A stretch of 64,000 bases of DNA, taken from Cellulophaga sp. BC115SP. GTDB taxonomy: Bacteria > Bacteroidota > Bacteroidia > Cytophagales > Spirosomataceae. The stretch spans positions 1 through 64,000 of the forward strand of contig NZ_JAAALB010000034.1 of the NCBI RefSeq assembly GCF_009905545.1, written 5' to 3'. The notes beneath the pieces were generated by a model. It made no database searches. It saw only the letters and a program-made list of their open reading frames with translations, and was not told the origin of the DNA. The translations under genes and the position numbers were made by a program. Shown here one piece after another: positions 17,182 through 25,893 of the stretch; position 1 is the stretch's first letter; each line of letters starts with the position of its first letter.

Positions 17182-18264
17182 ATGAAAAATATCCTTCTCC
17201 TTGTTTGCTTACTCACTGCCTGTATTTGTAAAGGACAAATCAACGTTGCTTACGCAGACTCCATTAGAAAACACTACCACATACCTGAGTTGAGTTATGC
17301 AATCGTGGATGCTAAAACTGTTTTGGAGATAGCAGCATTAGGAAAACACTCGATTCAACTTACCGATACGGCCAGCTTGAACGACCGTTTCCATATTGGC
17401 TCAAATACAAAAGCTATGACAGCATTCATTATTGCCAAATATGTAGAAAAAGGAAAACTCAATTGGAACACCAAATTTTTTGACCTGTTCCCGAGCTGGA
17501 AATCTAAGAGCAAACCAGAATATGCCAAAATGACTCTTCAGGATTTACTGTCACACAGAGCTGGAATTTTACCATTTCAAGGGGAAGATGACCCACAAAT
17601 TCCTGACTTTAAGGGAAATAATATTCAAAAAAGAAAACAGTTTGCTCAATTCGTCCTTACATTTTCACCTGTAAAAATAGATGATGAGCATCCTTTTGTT
17701 TATTCAAATGCAGGTTATACCCTTGCAACACTTATGGTAGAAAAGGTTACGGGTAAAAGTTGGGAGCAGTTAGTTGATCAGATCTTTAATCGGGATTTAA
17801 AACTCAATGTAAAACTGTCATGGCCTGAAAATCAAACCAATAAAGATACATGGGGGCACCTCACCGAAAATGACGTACTTACGCCCGTTCCATCAAAAAA
17901 TGATTTTCATCTGGATTTCACCGAACCAGCAGGAGACCTCAACATAAAGTTAACAGACTATATAAAATTCATTCAAATGAACCTTGACGGACTTGAAGGG
18001 CATAATAACTATCTGACAGCTAGAACTTACAACCTGATTCATAAAGGAATCAAAAATTATTCGCTCGGCTGGTTTAATATTTATGAAAACAATAATGAGT
18101 TATCTGTTCATTCTGGTACTGGCGCTTTTACTTACTTTAGTCTAGTGCATATCGACCGTATAAAACTTCGAGCCTATATCATTTTCACCAATTCATTCAA
18201 CAATAATACACAACAAGCAGTAAGACTTATTATGCGAAAACTAAAAGAGAGTTATGGGTATTAA
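17182..18264 (+). CDS. Exported serine hydrolase, beta-lactamase fold
   Basis: The N-terminal segment contains L-L-T-A-C (Cys14), so it may be a lipoprotein; a classical signal peptide ending C-K-G-Q is the alternative. The catalytic motifs are S74-N-T-K77, Y174-S-N176 and the KTG-equivalent H310-S-G-T-G314. At 360 residues it is a normal class C/PBP-like serine hydrolase. It is a distant paralogue of the 3764-4831 protein and not adjacent to it. The stop overlaps the start of the next gene by 11 bases, so the two are translationally linked. Confidence 0.9.
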   Translation: MKNILLLVCLLTACICKGQINVAYADSIRKHYHIPELSYAIVDAKTVLEIAALGKHSIQLTDTASLNDRFHIGSNTKAMTAFIIAKYVEKGKLNWNTKFFDLFPSWKSKSKPEYAKMTLQDLLSHRAGILPFQGEDDPQIPDFKGNNIQKRKQFAQFVLTFSPVKIDDEHPFVYSNAGYTLATLMVEKVTGKSWEQLVDQIFNRDLKLNVKLSWPENQTNKDTWGHLTENDVLTPVPSKNDFHLDFTEPAGDLNIKLTDYIKFIQMNLDGLEGHNNYLTARTYNLIHKGIKNYSLGWFNIYENNNELSVHSGTGAFTYFSLVHIDRIKLRAYIIFTNSFNNNTQQAVRLIMRKLKESYGY

Positions 18265-18658
18265 GTCGGTATATATACATAGAATTATTTCTTCATCTTT
18301 TTTAGCGATTTTGATCAGTCTATTACTGTACGTTTTGGAGAGCGACCAGAATAAGCTTCAAATTATGATTTTTAATAAAACTGGGTATGCTCTCGATTCT
18401 CTTGAATTTGAGGGTCACTACTTTCACTTGGCAAATTCAGATTCCTTGACGCTAAATAATTACGAAAGCATTTCTGTTCAAGATAGCATACCACTGGGTT
18501 TGCCACAGGCAAAAATAAATGGACATGGTAGACAAAACTACAATTTTCCTATTTGTGGAAATGGAATAATAAAAATCGTCTACGGAATACATAAGTACGA
18601 TGTAACTCTTCGCTCGAAGCAAGACTCAACATTACTCATCTGGCAAAAGCATCAATAA
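18254..18658 (+). CDS. Small membrane-anchored protein, unknown
   Basis: It starts inside the end of the serine hydrolase gene (11-base overlap). The 134 residues carry one N-terminal membrane helix (about 9-27), then an extracytoplasmic beta-rich part (YALDSLEFEGHYFHLANSDS, IPLGLPQAKINGHGRQNY, GIIKIVYGIHKYDV). No family is recognised. The overlap implies that it works with the hydrolase or is made only when the hydrolase is translated. Confidence 0.65.
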   Translation: MGIKSVYIHRIISSSFLAILISLLLYVLESDQNKLQIMIFNKTGYALDSLEFEGHYFHLANSDSLTLNNYESISVQDSIPLGLPQAKINGHGRQNYNFPICGNGIIKIVYGIHKYDVTLRSKQDSTLLIWQKHQ

Positions 18659-18686
18659 TATTCAACTGTTATAAAACCTTTTACTT

Positions 18687-19430
18687 ATGGAATTTTCTCC
18701 CTTCAACCCAACTGTCAAATTATGCTTACAAGGCATGGAATTAGAAGCCCAAAATAATCGTGAAAAAGCATTACAAATCTATTTAGAAGGATGGAATGAG
18801 GCAAACAACGATTTTGAAAAGTATCTTACCTCCTACTATATCGCCAAGCTCCAAGATGACACTCAGCAAAAGTTATTTTGGTTAGAGTCAACCTTATCCA
18901 TTGCCTTAAAATCAAATAGTCCCGCTGTCAATACAGCCTTGCCTACTATATATCTTACTATCTCCGAATGTTACAAATCATTAGGTGAATTTGAAAAAGC
19001 AGAGGAACTGTTAGCTCAGTCAGAGGCTCATCAATATAGCCCTTCTGATAAGGGACCTTTCTATCATGGAACAAAAGCAGATTTATCAGTTGGCGATTTC
19101 TTAGTAGCGGGTGGAAAATCAAATTATCAGAACAATCTCAAAATGAACCATATCTATTTTACTGCCTTGGTGGATGGTGCAGGTTTAGCAGCAGCACTAG
19201 CAAATGGAGAAGGTACTGAAAGAGTCTATGTGGTTGAGACAACAGGAAGTTATGAAAATGACCCCAATCTTACAGATAAAAAATTCCCAGGAAACCCAAC
19301 CCGTTCTTATCGTTCGGAAGCACCATTGAAAATCGTTGGAGAAATAAAAGAATGGGCACGTCGTAGTCCTGAGGAAATACAAAAATTTAAAGAAAAACTA
19401 GATAACAATAAGGGAGAAATTATTAACTAG
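18687..19430 (+). CDS. arr: Rifamycin NAD(+)-dependent ADP-ribosyltransferase (Arr type) with N-terminal helical domain
   Basis: Residues 123-225 are a recognisable Arr domain: FYHGTKADLSVGDFL, NHIYFTALVDGAGLAAALA, RVYVVETTGSYENDPN, then TDKKFPGNPTRSYRS and PLKIVGEI. Arr enzymes transfer ADP-ribose from NAD+ to the ansa hydroxyl of rifamycins and inactivate them. Classical Arr is about 140 residues. Here about 120 residues precede it, forming TPR-like helical hairpins (NREKALQIYLEGWNEAN; SLGEFEKAEELL). So this is Arr with a helical extension that may bind a partner or dimerise. The next gene follows 12 bases downstream. Resistance itself is inferred, not shown. Confidence 0.85.
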   Translation: MEFSPFNPTVKLCLQGMELEAQNNREKALQIYLEGWNEANNDFEKYLTSYYIAKLQDDTQQKLFWLESTLSIALKSNSPAVNTALPTIYLTISECYKSLGEFEKAEELLAQSEAHQYSPSDKGPFYHGTKADLSVGDFLVAGGKSNYQNNLKMNHIYFTALVDGAGLAAALANGEGTERVYVVETTGSYENDPNLTDKKFPGNPTRSYRSEAPLKIVGEIKEWARRSPEEIQKFKEKLDNNKGEIIN

Positions 19431-19442
19431 GCTTTTTTAAAA

Positions 19443-19994
19443 ATGAAGGAAATGGAAATTTACACTAAATATTTACAAAAACTAAAGGAAGAAAATACCT
19501 TAACTTGCTTATTTACTGACCATTTCAATGAATCCTACGACGGGTATGTATTGGACTTTACAGATGAGTTTTTGATTTTTGAAAAAGTTGATATCAATTT
19601 CAAATTTGATGGGATTTGCATTCTTTATCGGAATGATATTACACGAGTACGATGGGCGGGCAATGACCTTCAAAGTATCAATAAATTGATAGATTTAGAA
19701 CATAAAACTTCGTGGAAATCTTCGATAAATCTTGAAAACATTAATTCACTCATAGTGGATTTGGCAAAAGAATTTAGTGTCCTTACCATTTATACTCAAC
19801 ATTTGGCTAAAGATATTTGCTTTGTTGGACAGGTTGAAGAAATCGATAACAACACCTTACTGTTTCATGAATTTGGTACAACATCAACACTTGATAGAAA
19901 ATTCTTGCTAATCTCTGTTGAGGAAATAACCAAAATAGAAGTGAACGGACATTATGAAAAAAATATTACTAAGCTTTTTGGACTAAGCAAATAA
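19443..19994 (+). CDS. Cytoplasmic protein with two similar beta-barrel halves, partner of arr-like gene
   Basis: This 183-residue soluble protein starts 12 bases after the Arr gene and is thus probably in its operon. Two halves look alike: residues about 20-75 (TCLFTDHFNESYDGYVLDFTDEFLIFEKV then RNDITRVRW region) and about 112-175 (LTIYTQHLAKDICFVGQVEEIDNNTLLFHEF then SVEEITKIEV region). Each has five short strands, in the manner of Sm/LSm-like small barrels. The fold assignment is inference. No named family is recognised. Confidence 0.6.
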   Translation: MKEMEIYTKYLQKLKEENTLTCLFTDHFNESYDGYVLDFTDEFLIFEKVDINFKFDGICILYRNDITRVRWAGNDLQSINKLIDLEHKTSWKSSINLENINSLIVDLAKEFSVLTIYTQHLAKDICFVGQVEEIDNNTLLFHEFGTTSTLDRKFLLISVEEITKIEVNGHYEKNITKLFGLSK

Positions 19995-20023
19995 GCCATT
20001 TACTTCACGACCTAAATCTATTT

Positions 20024-20851
20024 ATGAAAAAGTTTAAAATCTTCATTCTGCTATTATCTGTAGCATTTATTGGATGCCATAATCAAAATAGAAATCCTGA
20101 AGGAGAAGTGAAATTCACAAGCAAAGACACCGCCTCTTCCATCCTGTCTTACGAATTCAAAGATTCTTCCGATTCTGAATCAACTGAAATGGCTGATAGT
20201 CTTTTACCCACTCGGCTTTTAACTGAGGGAGTATTTCATAACGATGAGGTATGGCCAAAGGCTGCAAATGAGGAGTGGTTTGGGCTTTTCCAAAATCAAC
20301 AAGGTTATTACCTTGCAAAAACTAAATTGAAGCTTACACAAGTAAACGATCCAATTTCGGAGGAAGATAATCTAAGTGGGTGGCAAGTAAAAACTGCTAG
20401 TAAAGACACCTCATTGGTTTTAATAAAAACTATGAATTATTTGACTCCGAGAAAAATCCAAAAAATTGAGGTACCAAAATCTAATGTATATCCTCAAGAT
20501 ACCCTAAAGCTCAATTACATGGGCAACAACTATCAGATTTATGCTACAGGCCAAAAGATAAAGCTTTCTGATCAGCCGGATATATATGAGGTGAAAAATT
20601 ATAAACTCTTCATTACTACAAGGATTCACGGTAAAATCAGAAAAACGCTTTTGGTGAGTGTTGAAGAATTTAATGATACGATGATCAGTATCCTTTTCGT
20701 CGGTGATATGGATGGAGATGGAATTTTGGATTTACTTTTGGATACCTCCAACCACTACAATAGTGAAAGAACTACCCTTTATTTATCTAAACCTGCGAAC
20801 AATAATGAACTGTTGATGCTAGTTGGTAAACATACTATATTGGGATGTTAA
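20024..20851 (+). CDS. Lipoprotein with a DxDxDG calcium-binding-type motif, unknown
   Basis: The lipobox is F-I-G-C (Cys18). A Ser/Asp/Glu-rich linker follows, then a domain with WPKAANEEWFGLFQ and TKLKLTQVND. Near the end FVGDMDGDGILDLLLDTSNHY contains a D-M-D-G-D-G loop like those of FG-GAP/dockerin-type calcium sites, followed by TTLYLSKPA. Proteins with this VGDMDGDG..DLLL end are frequent in Bacteroidota but unassigned. The next gene also has a DIDGDG loop, so the two may be related in function. Confidence 0.7.
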   Translation: MKKFKIFILLLSVAFIGCHNQNRNPEGEVKFTSKDTASSILSYEFKDSSDSESTEMADSLLPTRLLTEGVFHNDEVWPKAANEEWFGLFQNQQGYYLAKTKLKLTQVNDPISEEDNLSGWQVKTASKDTSLVLIKTMNYLTPRKIQKIEVPKSNVYPQDTLKLNYMGNNYQIYATGQKIKLSDQPDIYEVKNYKLFITTRIHGKIRKTLLVSVEEFNDTMISILFVGDMDGDGILDLLLDTSNHYNSERTTLYLSKPANNNELLMLVGKHTILGC

Positions 20852-20898
20852 ATGAATAGCTCATTCTAGTATATTATTCTATTTTCAATTATGAATCC

Positions 20899-21813
20899 AT
20901 GCTAAATTATCTAACCGTTTCATTTTCAATACTATCTTTATCGATATGGGCTTTTTTGAATACCATTGGTGCTCAAAAGTCGCCTAATAAGGTCGAAGTA
21001 ACCGTCTTGACACCTTTGCCTATCAACTCAACTCATATACCTGAGGCTAACGCTAAAAAACTACTAAAAAGTCCCCAGTTAAAGAAACAAGTAGATTCTT
21101 CTCTTCAATTTGCCTTGAATATTGCGCAAAAGCACATTGCAAAAAATAAGTTCTTAAAAAGAATCAAGTACTGCAAACCAAATATTAAGTACCAAATTCA
21201 TATTAGTAGAGATTATTATTTTTCAAAAAACGAATCACATCTTATTATCCGAAGAGTTAATAAACAGCAGATTTTAATCGATGTTTTTGTAAAAGCAGGC
21301 AACGATTTCAAAAAGGTTCTTTCTTTACAAGAAGAGGTCTTAGAATATGTCTCAGATACCATACAAGATATTGATGGTGATGGACTTAAAGATTATGTCA
21401 TTCGAACATATAGTTGTTGTGGTTGCTGTCTAAGAGCTGTTAGCAAGGTTTATGTACAAAAAACACAAGGTCGTTTTGTGGTAAATCCCTACAAGTTTAT
21501 GAATCCCACTTTTTCACCAAAAGAAAAAATCATTCGTGGAATCTGTTACGGACAAGCAGGCGATACCGAAATGTACAAGTATAAATGGCGAGGACGACAA
21601 ATTGATACTTTGGAATTCATCGCCTATCAAAAAAGATCTAATGGAGAGAAAACTGGGAAATTCCTTATTCTTCGAAGCAGAAAATCAGAAACTAATCAGA
21701 ACATTCTCAAGGTCATTAATAAAGTCCCAAAGGAATACCTTAGTATAGTCGGGTACGATTGGTTTACTGGCAAAATTGAAACTTATTCATTCAACCAACA
21801 CAGCACAACATAA
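20899..21813 (+). CDS. Exported protein with DIDGDG loop and CCGCC cluster, unknown
   Basis: An N-terminal hydrophobic segment (about 1-22, ending I-G-A-Q) is a signal peptide. At about residue 156 the protein reads IQDIDGDGLKDYVIRTYSCC-G-CC, a calcium-loop motif directly followed by a dense four-cysteine cluster that could bind metal or form disulfides. A Lys-rich first half precedes it. It starts 48 bases after the similar lipoprotein gene. The family is not recognised. Confidence 0.65.
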   Translation: MLNYLTVSFSILSLSIWAFLNTIGAQKSPNKVEVTVLTPLPINSTHIPEANAKKLLKSPQLKKQVDSSLQFALNIAQKHIAKNKFLKRIKYCKPNIKYQIHISRDYYFSKNESHLIIRRVNKQQILIDVFVKAGNDFKKVLSLQEEVLEYVSDTIQDIDGDGLKDYVIRTYSCCGCCLRAVSKVYVQKTQGRFVVNPYKFMNPTFSPKEKIIRGICYGQAGDTEMYKYKWRGRQIDTLEFIAYQKRSNGEKTGKFLILRSRKSETNQNILKVINKVPKEYLSIVGYDWFTGKIETYSFNQHSTT

Positions 21814-21881
21814 AACCATACTCCATTAAAATGTATATTTGGTAAATACCTCATACGATATACAAAACATTCTAAATTACT

Positions 21882-22712
21882 GTGAAAATTAAAATTTTAC
21901 CCGTAACTCTTCTTTTGTTATACTGTGCTTTATTAATCAAAATCATGGTATTCAAAGACTTGCCAACGATAAATATTGGAGGTTTGATGCTAAATTTTTC
22001 AGGAACAAACCCTGGGCACGCCCCAAACTTTATTCCCTTCACCACCATTTACCCGTATCTTCTCGGTCACAAAGGACTTATTATCGCCAGTATTAACCTA
22101 CTAGGAAATATTGGGTTATTGATTCCAATAGGGATATTAACTCCTTTGGTGTTTAAAGATTTTTATACGCAAAAATCTTTGCTTTTAGGTTTTTGCTCAG
22201 GTCTATCCATCGAAGTCATGCAGGTAATATTACAGGTAGGAATCTTTGACATAGACGATATTATCCTAAATGCTTTGGGTGTCATGATCGGCTATTGGAC
22301 TTATACAATCTATCTCTTTTGGTGGCAAAAGAAGCAATATGCCCTCATGATTGTGGCTAGTTTATTAGTCTTAATTATTTCGTTCGGAGGTTTTTATGCC
22401 TTTTTCCCAAAAGGAAATGCTTCAAGTCAATTACAACCTAAAAAGCTAGCTCAAAACGAAGATTTATGTGGAGGAACTGGCGGTACTGGCGAGATTATCA
22501 AAACAGGTGTAAATAGGTTTACCATCAAAAGAAATGATGGTGTTATACAACAAATTCGACTAACAAACCAAACGATAGTCAAAACTTCATCAGGTCCCAT
22601 TGCAGCCTCAGCACTAAAAGTTGGTGAAAGAGTCACGATAGTAATAGATGAAACCGAAACTGCGTCCATGGTTTTGGTTTGTGCATTGGCACATTCGAAT
22701 ATTAAAAAATAG
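21882..22712 (+). CDS. VanZ family membrane protein with C-terminal DUF5666-like domain
   Basis: It starts with GTG. Residues 1-150 are a VanZ domain: four membrane helices with NFIPFTTIYPYLLG, NLLGNIGLLIPIGIL, SIEVMQVILQVGIFDIDDIILNALGVMIGYW. A fifth helix (about 156-178) and a short linker lead to residues 190-276 outside the membrane, GGTGEIIKTGVNRFTIKRNDG..., with the strand pattern and final RVTIVIDETE of DUF5666. VanZ proteins relate to teicoplanin resistance in enterococci, but most are unassigned. The fusion is unusual to me. Confidence 0.85.
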   Translation: MKIKILPVTLLLLYCALLIKIMVFKDLPTINIGGLMLNFSGTNPGHAPNFIPFTTIYPYLLGHKGLIIASINLLGNIGLLIPIGILTPLVFKDFYTQKSLLLGFCSGLSIEVMQVILQVGIFDIDDIILNALGVMIGYWTYTIYLFWWQKKQYALMIVASLLVLIISFGGFYAFFPKGNASSQLQPKKLAQNEDLCGGTGGTGEIIKTGVNRFTIKRNDGVIQQIRLTNQTIVKTSSGPIAASALKVGERVTIVIDETETASMVLVCALAHSNIKK

Positions 22713-22821
22713 AAAAACTACCCAAAACTATACTCATTTTTTACAGTAAATAGAAAAACGCCCTATTCTTTAAAACAAACCCAAATTCTATAAAAAACTG
22801 ATAAACAAACACTTAATCTAA

Positions 22822-23934
22822 ATGAATCAAGAACATTTAAGTTCGAAGCCCCATTTTCAAATTTTGGATGGGCTTCGTGGAGTAGCCGCTGTGCTCGTTG
22901 TATTCTTTCACCTTGCAGAACCACTCGCTAGTAGTCACCTTGACAACGTCGTAAACCACGGTTATTTAGCAGTTGATTTTTTCTTTCTCCTTTCTGGTTT
23001 TGTCATCGGATATGCATACGATGATAGATGGAGGACGCTAACTTTTAAAAGCTTTCTTCGTCGGAGGTTAATCAGGCTTCAACCTCTTGTAATTTTGGGT
23101 ATGACGCTTGGAGGAATCACCTTTTACTTTACAGACTCTACAATTTGGCCAATGATTCATACAGTTCCACTTTGGAAACTCATCATTGTAATGCTAATTG
23201 GGTACACCATTTTACCGATACCACTTTCGATGGATATTCGAGGTTGGCAAGAAATGCACCCGCTCAATAGTGTTGGCTGGTCACTTTTCTTCGAATACAT
23301 CGCCAATATGATGTATGCTCTTGGTATTCGAAAGTTATCAAATAAATCACTCGCCATATTTGTATCACTGTCAGCTTTGCTATTAATACATTTTGCAGTC
23401 ACCAATCCAAACGGTGATGTCACTGGAGGATGGACACTCAACTATGAACACATGCGGGTTGGGATTACAAGAACTCTTTTCCCATTTTTTGCTGGCTTGC
23501 TTTTATCCAGAGTCACTCAACCGACCAAAATTAAAAATGCCTTTTTGTGGTGTAGCCTTTTGGTTATAACAGTTTTATTGATGCCAAGAATTGGCGGAGC
23601 ATCAAATTTATGGTTAAATGGACTGTTTGAAGCATTTTGTATCATCGTAATCTTTCCATTGATCGTCTATATTGGCGCCAGTGGAATATTACATCCAAAC
23701 GAAGATAAAATTTGTAAATTTCTAGGAGACATTTCCTATCCTTTATACATGACGCACTATGTGCTAGTTTATTTTTATGTGGCATGGATTAGTAATCATA
23801 AAGGTATAACCCTTGTAGAAGCTTGGCCAACGGCTTTACTAACCTTTGGAGGAGCTATTGTTTTGGCAATGATAAGCTTAAAACTATATGATGAGCCAGT
23901 GAGAAAATGGTTACATGGGAAAATCAAAGCTTAG
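22822..23934 (+). CDS. Acyltransferase family 3 (OafA/YrhL-type) membrane protein
   Basis: This 370-residue protein has about ten membrane helices. The N-terminus carries the family signature QILDGLRGVAAVLVVFFHL, with the conserved D..R and H32 thought to be catalytic, and then FFFLLSGFVIGYAYDDRW and FLRRRLIRLQPL. The C-terminal part has GDISYPLYMTHYVLVYF. Family members transfer O-acetyl or other acyl groups to surface sugars or lipids. No glycan cluster is adjacent, so the target is unknown. Two strong hairpins lie downstream. Confidence 0.92.
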   Translation: MNQEHLSSKPHFQILDGLRGVAAVLVVFFHLAEPLASSHLDNVVNHGYLAVDFFFLLSGFVIGYAYDDRWRTLTFKSFLRRRLIRLQPLVILGMTLGGITFYFTDSTIWPMIHTVPLWKLIIVMLIGYTILPIPLSMDIRGWQEMHPLNSVGWSLFFEYIANMMYALGIRKLSNKSLAIFVSLSALLLIHFAVTNPNGDVTGGWTLNYEHMRVGITRTLFPFFAGLLLSRVTQPTKIKNAFLWCSLLVITVLLMPRIGGASNLWLNGLFEAFCIIVIFPLIVYIGASGILHPNEDKICKFLGDISYPLYMTHYVLVYFYVAWISNHKGITLVEAWPTALLTFGGAIVLAMISLKLYDEPVRKWLHGKIKA

Positions 23935-23988
23935 GTTAATTTTCATGAGGTAGTTTTTTTAATACAAAAACAAGAGTTATTCGACAGA

Positions 23989-24032
23989 AAGCCTTTTTAG
24001 AGTCTCATTGGGTAATTACTCTAAAAAGGCTT
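23989..24032. terminator. Strong terminator hairpin, 15-bp perfect stem
   Basis: AAGCCTTTTTAGAGT (23989-24003) pairs perfectly with ACTCTAAAAAGGCTT (24018-24032) around a 14-base loop. It lies 54 bases beyond the acyltransferase stop in a 371-base gap between convergent genes. The A/T tracts inside the stem could serve transcription from either side. Confidence 0.75.
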
Positions 24033-24206
24033 CTTTATAATTTAGGTACAATATGCATTATTACTTTAGCAGATTTCCTAAAAGCTAATTTAGGAATCAT
24101 GCAAAATAAAATTGAATTAATAGGCTTTAGGTTATTAGTTATAGGCATAAGGTAAAAGCTTCTCTTTTTTATGAGAAATGCGTTTTAACCTTTAGTCTAC
24201 GGCTGC

Positions 24207-24244
24207 CTAAAGCAGGCAAAATAATTTAATTTTGCCTGCTTTAG
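24207..24244. terminator. Second terminator hairpin between convergent genes, 16-bp perfect stem
   Basis: CTAAAGCAGGCAAAAT (24207-24222) pairs with ATTTTGCCTGCTTTAG (24229-24244) over a 6-base loop. It lies 62 bases beyond the stop of the minus-strand DUF4468 gene. The rest of the 23935-24305 gap shows no gene. Confidence 0.7.
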
Positions 24245-24305
24245 TATTTTAACTGATTTAAACTACTAGTTATAAACCAAGATGAGATATATTAGTTAAA
24301 AAACA

Positions 24306-24896
24306 TTACCAAGCACTACTTTCAATCTCGTTAGAGGTATTTCCTTCTTTTACGGCTATCTCAAAACTATCTACTAAGCTAGTGGCTTTTGTAAAGAAAC
24401 TATAAAAAGCATTACCCCAATAGACATATTTACTGCCTTTGGCATTGATAGGAACTTCGTCACTTACCTTTGAGTGAGCCCAAGTATTAAAGACTCCATC
24501 TGTAGAGATATTTTTGGGATATTGATATTCGGTCAGTGTTACTAAAATCTTCGCTTTTCCATCCTTTACATCAATTTTAATCACATGCCAACCTCTGCAA
24601 CTATTATTCAAATTATCAAATACCCCTCTGGCAACCACTAATCCATGCGATTTGTCAAGGTTAACTATTTTGATATTCTCATCGATGTAATAGTAAGCAA
24701 AGAAATTCAGTGCACGATTATAGATTTCTTCTTTATTGAGAGAAGGAGCTTCTATTATTCGTTGAATGGTGACATTCTTTCTATCGTCAAGCGCCCATTT
24801 TCCTTGGATACTTGAGAGCTTCTCATCGACATTTTGACTCATCGCTACAAATTTGGAACATAGCAAAAGTACAGAGATAATAATCGCTTTTTTCAT
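24306..24896 (-). CDS. Exported DUF4468-like protein (second of a tandem pair)
   Basis: The start is set at 24896 because MKKAIIISVLLLCSKFVAMSQ is a complete signal peptide; an in-frame upstream Met only adds polar residues. The mature part has the DUF4468 (TBP-like fold) order: RIIEAPSLNKEEIYNRALNFFAYYY, then KSHGLVVARGVF, then HVIKIDVKDGKAKILVTLTEY. The last residues read ...ESSAW, while its upstream neighbour ends ...ADW. The two proteins are diverged paralogues 47 bases apart, probably one operon. Function unknown. Confidence 0.8.
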   Translation of the reverse strand: MKKAIIISVLLLCSKFVAMSQNVDEKLSSIQGKWALDDRKNVTIQRIIEAPSLNKEEIYNRALNFFAYYYIDENIKIVNLDKSHGLVVARGVFDNLNNSCRGWHVIKIDVKDGKAKILVTLTEYQYPKNISTDGVFNTWAHSKVSDEVPINAKGSKYVYWGNAFYSFFTKATSLVDSFEIAVKEGNTSNEIESSAW

Positions 24897-24943
24897 AGGT
24901 TTTGATAGTTGCTTTTGTGTATTAAATAGAGATAGATAAACCA

Positions 24944-25528
24944 CTACCAATCGGCATTTTTAGCAGTTACTACTTTCGTAAGCGTTCGCTCAAAATTTCC
25001 CAACAAATCTAATGACTTCTGAACTGCGGCAAGAAAAGTTTGTTCCTGCATCTTTCTTTTGAGCTTACTTTGATTTAAAGGATATTCTGTTGCTATCGAA
25101 AGAAATTCAGTCATTCTAGAGAGTTCTGCTCCGTAAAAATAGGGTCTTTCAAATAAGTTTAAAGTAAATGAAACCTTTATTTTATTTCCACGGGTTTCAA
25201 CAATTAATGAATGCCAAACACTCATTGTTGAGTAGACAAGCGGATAATTCGCATTAATAATAAATTTTCCCTTGGTACTATCAGCATACAAGAGTTTAAA
25301 GTTAGTCGCCGCATAATTTAGTGCAACAAACGTCATGACAACTTCGTAAACATCTGATTTTGTTGCACTTGAAGGCAATGCAAATACCTTTGAAACTACA
25401 GGGTTTTGATTTTCGTCAACAACCCAATACTCACGAGATTTAGCATAATCTAGTTCTTGACTTTGTGCTTTGTGAGTAAAGCAAACAGACAACATGAGGA
25501 GCATTAGTAGAAAATAGGTACGTTTCAT
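24944..25528 (-). CDS. Exported DUF4468-like protein (first of a tandem pair)
   Basis: The signal peptide ends K-A-Q-S-Q (residue 24). The domain order matches the downstream paralogue: KVFALPSSATKSDVYEVVMTFVALNY, DSTKGKFIINANYPL, SLIVETRGNKIKVSFTLNLFERP, then a helical tail ending ADW. DUF4468 is common in Bacteroidota exported proteins and has no agreed role. A TTG/TAATATTTG promoter-like pair lies just upstream. Confidence 0.8.
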   Translation of the reverse strand: MKRTYFLLMLLMLSVCFTHKAQSQELDYAKSREYWVVDENQNPVVSKVFALPSSATKSDVYEVVMTFVALNYAATNFKLLYADSTKGKFIINANYPLVYSTMSVWHSLIVETRGNKIKVSFTLNLFERPYFYGAELSRMTEFLSIATEYPLNQSKLKRKMQEQTFLAAVQKSLDLLGNFERTLTKVVTAKNADW

Positions 25529-25550
25529 AGGTAGAGTATTTTAGTTGGCG

Positions 25551-25580
25551 CAAATATTAAATATAAAGTTTTAGGGACAA
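25551..25580 (-). promoter_or_regulatory. Candidate promoter for the DUF4468 pair
   Basis: Read on the minus strand, TTG is followed after 18 bases by TAATATTTG, close to the Bacteroidota -33 TTG / -7 TAnnTTTG consensus but with one extra base in the -7 spacer. It ends 22 bases upstream of the 25528 start. Confidence 0.4.
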
Positions 25581-25611
25581 GTTTTATTTTGGGCTTTAAC
25601 AAATATTTAAC

Positions 25612-25765
25612 AAAAACATGAGTCATCCTGAATTTTGGGATGGATGATTGAAAATAGAGACCTCTCATTTGTCCTTATTGGGAAAAAGGCACTCAAACAT
25701 TAGGCATTTCTTTACTATTAATCAAAAAGGTGTTCGAAATGAGTTTTTCGAACACCTTTTTTGAT
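25612..25765 (-). repeat. Dispersed repeat with palindromic terminator, minus-oriented copy
   Basis: On the minus strand the order is a hairpin bounded by ATC/GAT (25721-25765; GGTGTTCGAAA pairs with TTTCGAACACC) and, about 85 bases on, GGATGACTCATGTTT (25612-25626). This is the same arrangement as at 54.6 and 62.7 kb. It fills most of the 365-base gap 25529-25893. The intervening bases differ from the other copies. Confidence 0.6.
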
Positions 25766-25893
25766 ACTATATTCTATAATCATATATCCTTAGAGGCAAA
25801 GCATTGCATGCTTTACTTATGGAATGTAGATATAAAAATAATCACTCATTCACTCAATTTCAATTCACTAAATTATGGACGACTTGCAATTTA

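Noticed and set aside
24041-24180. TAGGCTTTAGG-like runs (also near 14.74, 31.77 and 42.3 kb)
   Set aside because: The similarity is short and low-complexity; I could not align more than a few bases between sites, so no repeat family is claimed.
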